In this document: piece after piece, positions 61,301 to 64,000 of the stretch
Layout: every line of letters starts with the position of its first letter
How positions within the stretch are numbered: position 1 is the stretch's first letter
From: Conus ventricosus
Taxonomy: Eukaryota > Mollusca > Gastropoda > Neogastropoda > Conidae
DNA length: 64,000 nt
Assembly (NCBI GenBank): GCA_018398815.1
Contig: CM031602.1
Location: forward strand, 100,363,107 to 100,427,106
Reading direction: 5' to 3'
Notes under the pieces: generated by a model
What the model saw: the letters and a program-made list of their open reading frames with translations, nothing else
The model's database searches: none
What the model was told of the DNA's origin: nothing
Translations under genes and position numbers: made by a program

Positions 61301-61742
61301 CTGACTCTTTTTTTCTATACATCCCAACTGAAGACTTCTATAAGGATTAGAAACCGAGGTAGCTAAAGGAGCTGAGGGGTGGTACGACACATGTGACTAT
61401 CCCAAAGGCTCACCTTTACTTTCAACTGTAAACACGAAAGTGATTGGAAAGATGAAGGATGAACTTAATGGGACAGTTATACGAGAATATGTTGGTTTGT
61501 GGTCGAAGATGTATAGCGTTGCTAGCCAGACTTCTGTAATGAAGAAGGCTATGGGCATAAGTAAAGAAGTTGTAAAAAATATAGCTCACGACAACTACAA
61601 GCAAGCTCTCTTTGAAAACAAAGTATTTCATCACACAAATGTTAATCTACGCTCTACTCTTCATCAAGTAAACACAACTGCAGTTAATAAGAAATCACTA
61701 GTCTCTAACAATAACAAGAGAACATTTTTTTATTGCGATTAA
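58380..61742 (+). pseudogene. polB: Protein-primed family B DNA polymerase (Polinton/Maverick)
   Basis: The start at 58,380 follows CTTTAAA. An N-terminal domain shared with the 109-aa protein is followed by the conserved GSGWSEGTVLEIRL and YFPLPKEL region (58,740-58,850), exonuclease motif YADFES (59,418), and a zinc/HNH-like insert with HCWICGLEL and DHDQITGKFRGAVHNSCN (59,690-59,805). Next come NLRGYDSHFI (59,847), MYLDANNLYGWAMS (motif A region, 60,549), FKLMNNSCFGKTMEN (motif B, 60,999), YTDTDSFF (motif C, 61,291) and a C-terminal KMYSVASQ...KKAMGISK tail. Total span of about 1,120 codons is normal for the family. The frame is broken at least eight times (for example near 58,609, 58,905, 60,070, 60,640 and 61,180). 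Motif residues are intact, so part of the damage may be consensus error. Copies element DNA using a protein primer. Confidence 0.9.
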
Positions 61743-62193
61743 ATTTAATATGATCAAAATTAATATGATTAAAAGTAATTAATCCCATGATGAATGGGCA
61801 TAACATAGTCCCAAATCTGTAATACATGTCACATGCGAGAGTTTCTAGTGACTTGTTTAAAACCGGATCTTGTGATAAGTCATATTTTAAATATTCTTCT
61901 GAATCAACCGGCGCCATCTTACTTACTAACTTAGCATATAGGCTAATCATTGTCTGCCCCACTGATCTAACAATTTTTTACCCTAGCTGTGCTTCGTACC
62001 TGGCGTAGTACTTCTCAACGTCTGATGTAGACAATTGTTGAATCCATTCAATACTTAGTTCAGTGCCTAAATACTGCTTAGTTTTTCCACAAGCAGCTAG
62101 ATAGTATAATCTTTCTTTATGGCAGTGGTCTGCTGAGTAGCCTACGGGGTAGTCTGCTTGCTCCTCACACTTTAATAGTTCGTCACAATCCAT
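61705..62193 (-). pseudogene. Polinton-type small protein, opposite strand, one frameshift
   Basis: Starts MDCDELLKCEEQADYPVGY just after TTTTAAAA on the minus strand (ATG at 62,193). A first part with YYLAACGKTKQYLGTELS and TSDVEKYYARYEAQLG ends at 61,978. The second part, in another frame, has SKMAPVDSEEYLKYDLSQD and a hydrophobic MYYRFGTMLCPFIMGLIT. Together about 150 residues, with a possible membrane-associated C-terminus. Convergent with the polymerase gene; the ends overlap by about 40 bp if both stops are real. It resembles uncharacterised proteins of other invertebrate Polintons from memory; not verified. Confidence 0.55.
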
Positions 62194-62232
62194 TTTTAAA
62201 ACAATAAAAAATAATATAATACTTTTAAAACC

Positions 62233-62256
62233 ATGAGTTTAACGCTGGTTAATAAT

Positions 62257-62323
<67 letters not shown>

Positions 62324-63574
62324 CGAGCTTATATAGCGCTCTTCGATGAGAGAAGACTCATCCTCAAGGCGCTGTACAATACAGGAAAAATAAAAGTTTC
62401 CATTAACATTGCACAATATTGGGAAAAAGGCATCAAAACAATAGGTCACAAAGTAAGCACTAAAACAGATGCACAAGCCACATCCCCCCCTCCCACTCTA
62501 TCCTCCCCCCCCCCCCCCCCCCCCACACACACAACACGCCACCCCCACACACACGACATTATATGAACAACGCTCGACAAGAATTTGGGAATAGAAGAAA
62601 AGAACCAACCCAATCGGCACCCCCACCCCCACCCGCCTCCAATTTCGTGAACACTGCACGGGATATAATATAAAACATGCAGAAGGGAGCACCCCCCCCC
62701 CCCCACACACACACACACACACACACACACAAAGGGCAAACTCAACACGAAGCAACAAAAACCCACGCGCGTAAACGCACACACACGAACACACACACGC
62801 AAAAGCACACAAGCATTCAGGCACGGAAGCGCGCGTGCATATACAAGAGGCGAAAGGATGGAGAATGCATGGGAAACACGCATTAACTCGTACGCTATGA
62901 AGAAAGTCAAAAGACTTCTGAAAGAGATGCGTTTTGAGACCAGATTTGAACGCAGAGAGAGTCTGTGAAGAGCAGAGCTGGGAGGGGAGGGAGTTCCAGA
63001 CAAGGGGGGCTTGATAACTGAAAGAACGTTGGCCAAAGGATTTCAGTTTCATGCGGGGAAGCTTGAGAAGTTTGTCACTGCTAGAGCGGAGAGTGCGAGA
63101 GGGTTGATAAGTGACAAGTGTGTTGGAAAGAAAATCAGGCAATGTTTCATCAAAGTGTCGGAAGGCAAGTGTTGCGAGTTTATACTGAATGCGCGCATGA
63201 ATGGGAAGCCAATGTAGTCTAACTAACAGAGGTGTAGTGTGGGTTCTTTTGGACATTTGGAAAACAAGTCTGGCTGCGTTGTTTTGTATACGTTGAAGTC
63301 GGTTTATATCGACAGTGGAAAGACCGGCAAGAATACTGTTACAGTAGTCGAGTTTTGATATGATGAGGGAACAGTGCCTATTGTTGGTGTTATAGTTTAT
63401 TCAACCCTTGCAAAATGTTTGTTAGGAATAAAACCGCCCAACATGGGAAAGATAGAAGATTCGCCAAAACTAGTTGCAACCTTGTTTTTAGCTTTAACAA
63501 CAAAAGATTATCTGATTAAAAAGCACATAGACAGTCTTTTGTATTATGACTATTTTAATTATTTTTTTAGTTAA
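62233..63574 (+). pseudogene. Polinton-type small membrane protein gene split by a LINE
   Basis: The ATG at 62,233 (after CTTTTAAAAC) begins MSLTLVN and then runs into the LINE tail. Coding resumes after the LINE at about 63,362 with IVGVIVYSTLAKCLLGIKP, PNMGKIEDSPKLV and LALTTKDYLIKKH, ending at 63,574. The resumed part parallels the next gene (ISGLSIGYSVLAKNMFKMKP, ADLGRLDIEDVV, GIASKDFLLRR), so the two are tandem paralogs. Each has one or two hydrophobic segments. Function unknown. Confidence 0.55.
62250..63369 (-). mobile_element. 5'-truncated LINE with ATT-repeat tail
   Basis: On the minus strand from 63,366: SKLDYCNSILAGL, RLQRIQNNAARLV, then HTTPLLVRLHWLPIHARIQY and PLVWNSLPSQL, the C-terminal end of a CR1/Nimb-style LINE reverse transcriptase. 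The 3' UTR contains C runs and CA arrays (62,506-62,523, 62,694-62,731) and the block CGCTATATAAGCTCGATTT typical of such LINE ends, followed by an ATT array (62,250-62,321). It interrupts a Polinton gene. Only the last 1.1 kb is present. Confidence 0.82.
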
Positions 63575-63581
63575 TAAAAAG
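63571..63581 (+). promoter_or_regulatory. Start-box motif of Polinton genes (best examples here and 63,832-63,842)
   Basis: TTAATAAAAAG and TTTATAAAAAG directly precede the two ATGs at 63,582 and 63,843. Related boxes precede the other starts: GTTTAAAAA at 56,340, ATTTAAAA at 58,041, CTTTAAA at 58,373, CTTTTAAAAC at 62,222, and TTTTAAAA (minus strand) before 62,193. Likely a shared promoter or transcription-start element; inferred from recurrence only. Confidence 0.45.
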
Positions 63582-63838
63582 ATGTGTGAAAAAAGATTAT
63601 CAATACGATTTACCATTCTGCTGTAATTAGCGGCCTTAGTATAGGCTATAGCGTGTTAGCAAAAAACATGTTTAAAATGAAGCCGGCCGACCTAGGAAGG
63701 TTAGACATTGAGGATGTTGTTAAGGTTATAGTTGTAATTACTGCAGGGATTGCCTCAAAAGACTTCTTGTTACGCAGGGGATTATCCCATAAAATATTAA
63801 TGCGTAGAAAGATTAATCTAGAAAATATTGATTTATAA
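63582..63838 (+). CDS. Polinton-type small membrane protein (second paralog)
   Basis: The ATG at 63,582 follows TTAATAAAAAG. After four codons the frame appears shifted by one base in an A run; the rest reads YHSAVISGLSIGYSVLAKNM, FKMKPADLGRLDIEDVVKV, IVVITAGIASKDFLLRR and ends at 63,838 with ENIDL. A hydrophobic N-terminal segment and a second one near the middle suggest membrane association. Similar to the gene ending at 63,574. The next gene begins 4 bp after the stop, an operon-like packing. Confidence 0.6.
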
Positions 63839-63842
63839 AAAG

Positions 63843-64000
63843 ATGTCTGGATTGGTTCTGATGGTAGGAGGAGCGATTGTTAATGCTTTGGCCTTTTCTG
63901 GAAGCAATTATATGTTTAGTAAATTGCGGTCTGATGAAGAGAGAGAACGCCATAATAAGGCAATGGAAGATTTAGCTGAGGCAAGATACGCTTATGAGAA
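63843..64000 (+). CDS. Polinton-type protein, N-terminal part (cut by window edge)
   Basis: The ATG at 63,843 follows ATTTATAAAAAG. The product starts MSGLVLMVGGAIVNALAFSG with a hydrophobic, glycine-rich membrane-like segment, then SNYMFSKLRSDEERERHN and a charged helix (AMEDLAEARYAYE). I recall proteins with a SGSNY/F-F-S segment and a following coiled coil in cnidarian and mollusc Polintons, where they are uncharacterised. Open to the end of the window. Confidence 0.6.
   Translation, partial: MSGLVLMVGGAIVNALAFSGSNYMFSKLRSDEERERHNKAMEDLAEARYAYE

Larger units (their letters stand above)
56340..64000 (+). mobile_element. Maverick/Polinton-type (adintovirus-like) element, partial
   Basis: A protein-primed-type family B DNA polymerase (58,380-61,742) is surrounded by short genes without introns, most starting right after a TTTAAAA-like box. 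The setting is that of Maverick/Polinton elements, virus-related DNA transposons of animal genomes. Terminal repeats, integrase, major and minor capsid, packaging ATPase and protease are not in view. The element is damaged by frameshifts, a fold-back insertion (56,698-57,970) and a LINE (62,250-63,369). Confidence 0.8.

Noticed and set aside
62498..63256. A 252-codon single protein
   Set aside because: Only the first half is LINE reverse transcriptase tail; the rest translates CA arrays and C runs of the 3' UTR.

Overview
The window looks like a piece of an invertebrate animal genome, most likely a mollusc. This is inferred from the repeat types (a tRNA-derived SINE, several LINE families, a Tc1-like element, a Gypsy-type LTR element, a Maverick/Polinton) and the long CA/GT, GA/CT and GAT microsatellites. 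No bacterial or phage gene organisation is visible. Almost everything is mobile-element or simple-repeat DNA. Only one or two stretches look like host coding sequence.

Layout. Positions 1 to about 26,360 and 29,858 to about 56,391 are reverse complements of each other over their whole length. They flank a spacer (26,360-28,857) and a run of exactly 1,000 N (28,858-29,857), the usual mark of a scaffolding gap of unknown size. The arms differ mainly by one-base insertions and deletions, which break reading frames at different places in each arm. The simplest reading is two contigs of one locus (haplotigs or a false duplication) joined head to head, but a real palindrome is not excluded. Reading inward, each arm holds: the start of a Polinton-type gene; a 241-bp MITE sitting in a truncated Tc1-like element; microsatellites; a complete 9.5-kb LTR retrotransposon with 5-bp target duplications; a 5-kb LINE with an esterase-type ORF1; an unassigned stretch; fragments of other LINEs and a possible piggyBac-like fragment; a 5'-truncated LINE reverse transcriptase; a LINE 3' end; and a tRNA-derived SINE.

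The spacer carries two minisatellites (28-bp and 38-bp units) and one minus-strand coding stretch (27,078-27,628) resembling a secreted CUB-like domain. This is the best candidate for a host gene.

From 56,340 to the right edge lies a Maverick/Polinton-type (adintovirus-like) element. It has a protein-primed family B DNA polymerase broken by frameshifts, several short virus-like genes, a 1.27-kb fold-back insertion and a 5'-truncated LINE that splits one gene. Most genes here start just after a TTTAAAA or TTWATAAAAAG box, a possible shared promoter. Integrase, capsid, ATPase and protease genes are not in view and may lie beyond 64,000.

The most notable items are the inverted-contig structure, the Gypsy-type element whose integrase precedes its reverse transcriptase (the Gmr1-like order), an in-frame minisatellite grown from the catalytic block of a LINE endonuclease, and the start-box motif and duplicated domain of the Polinton.
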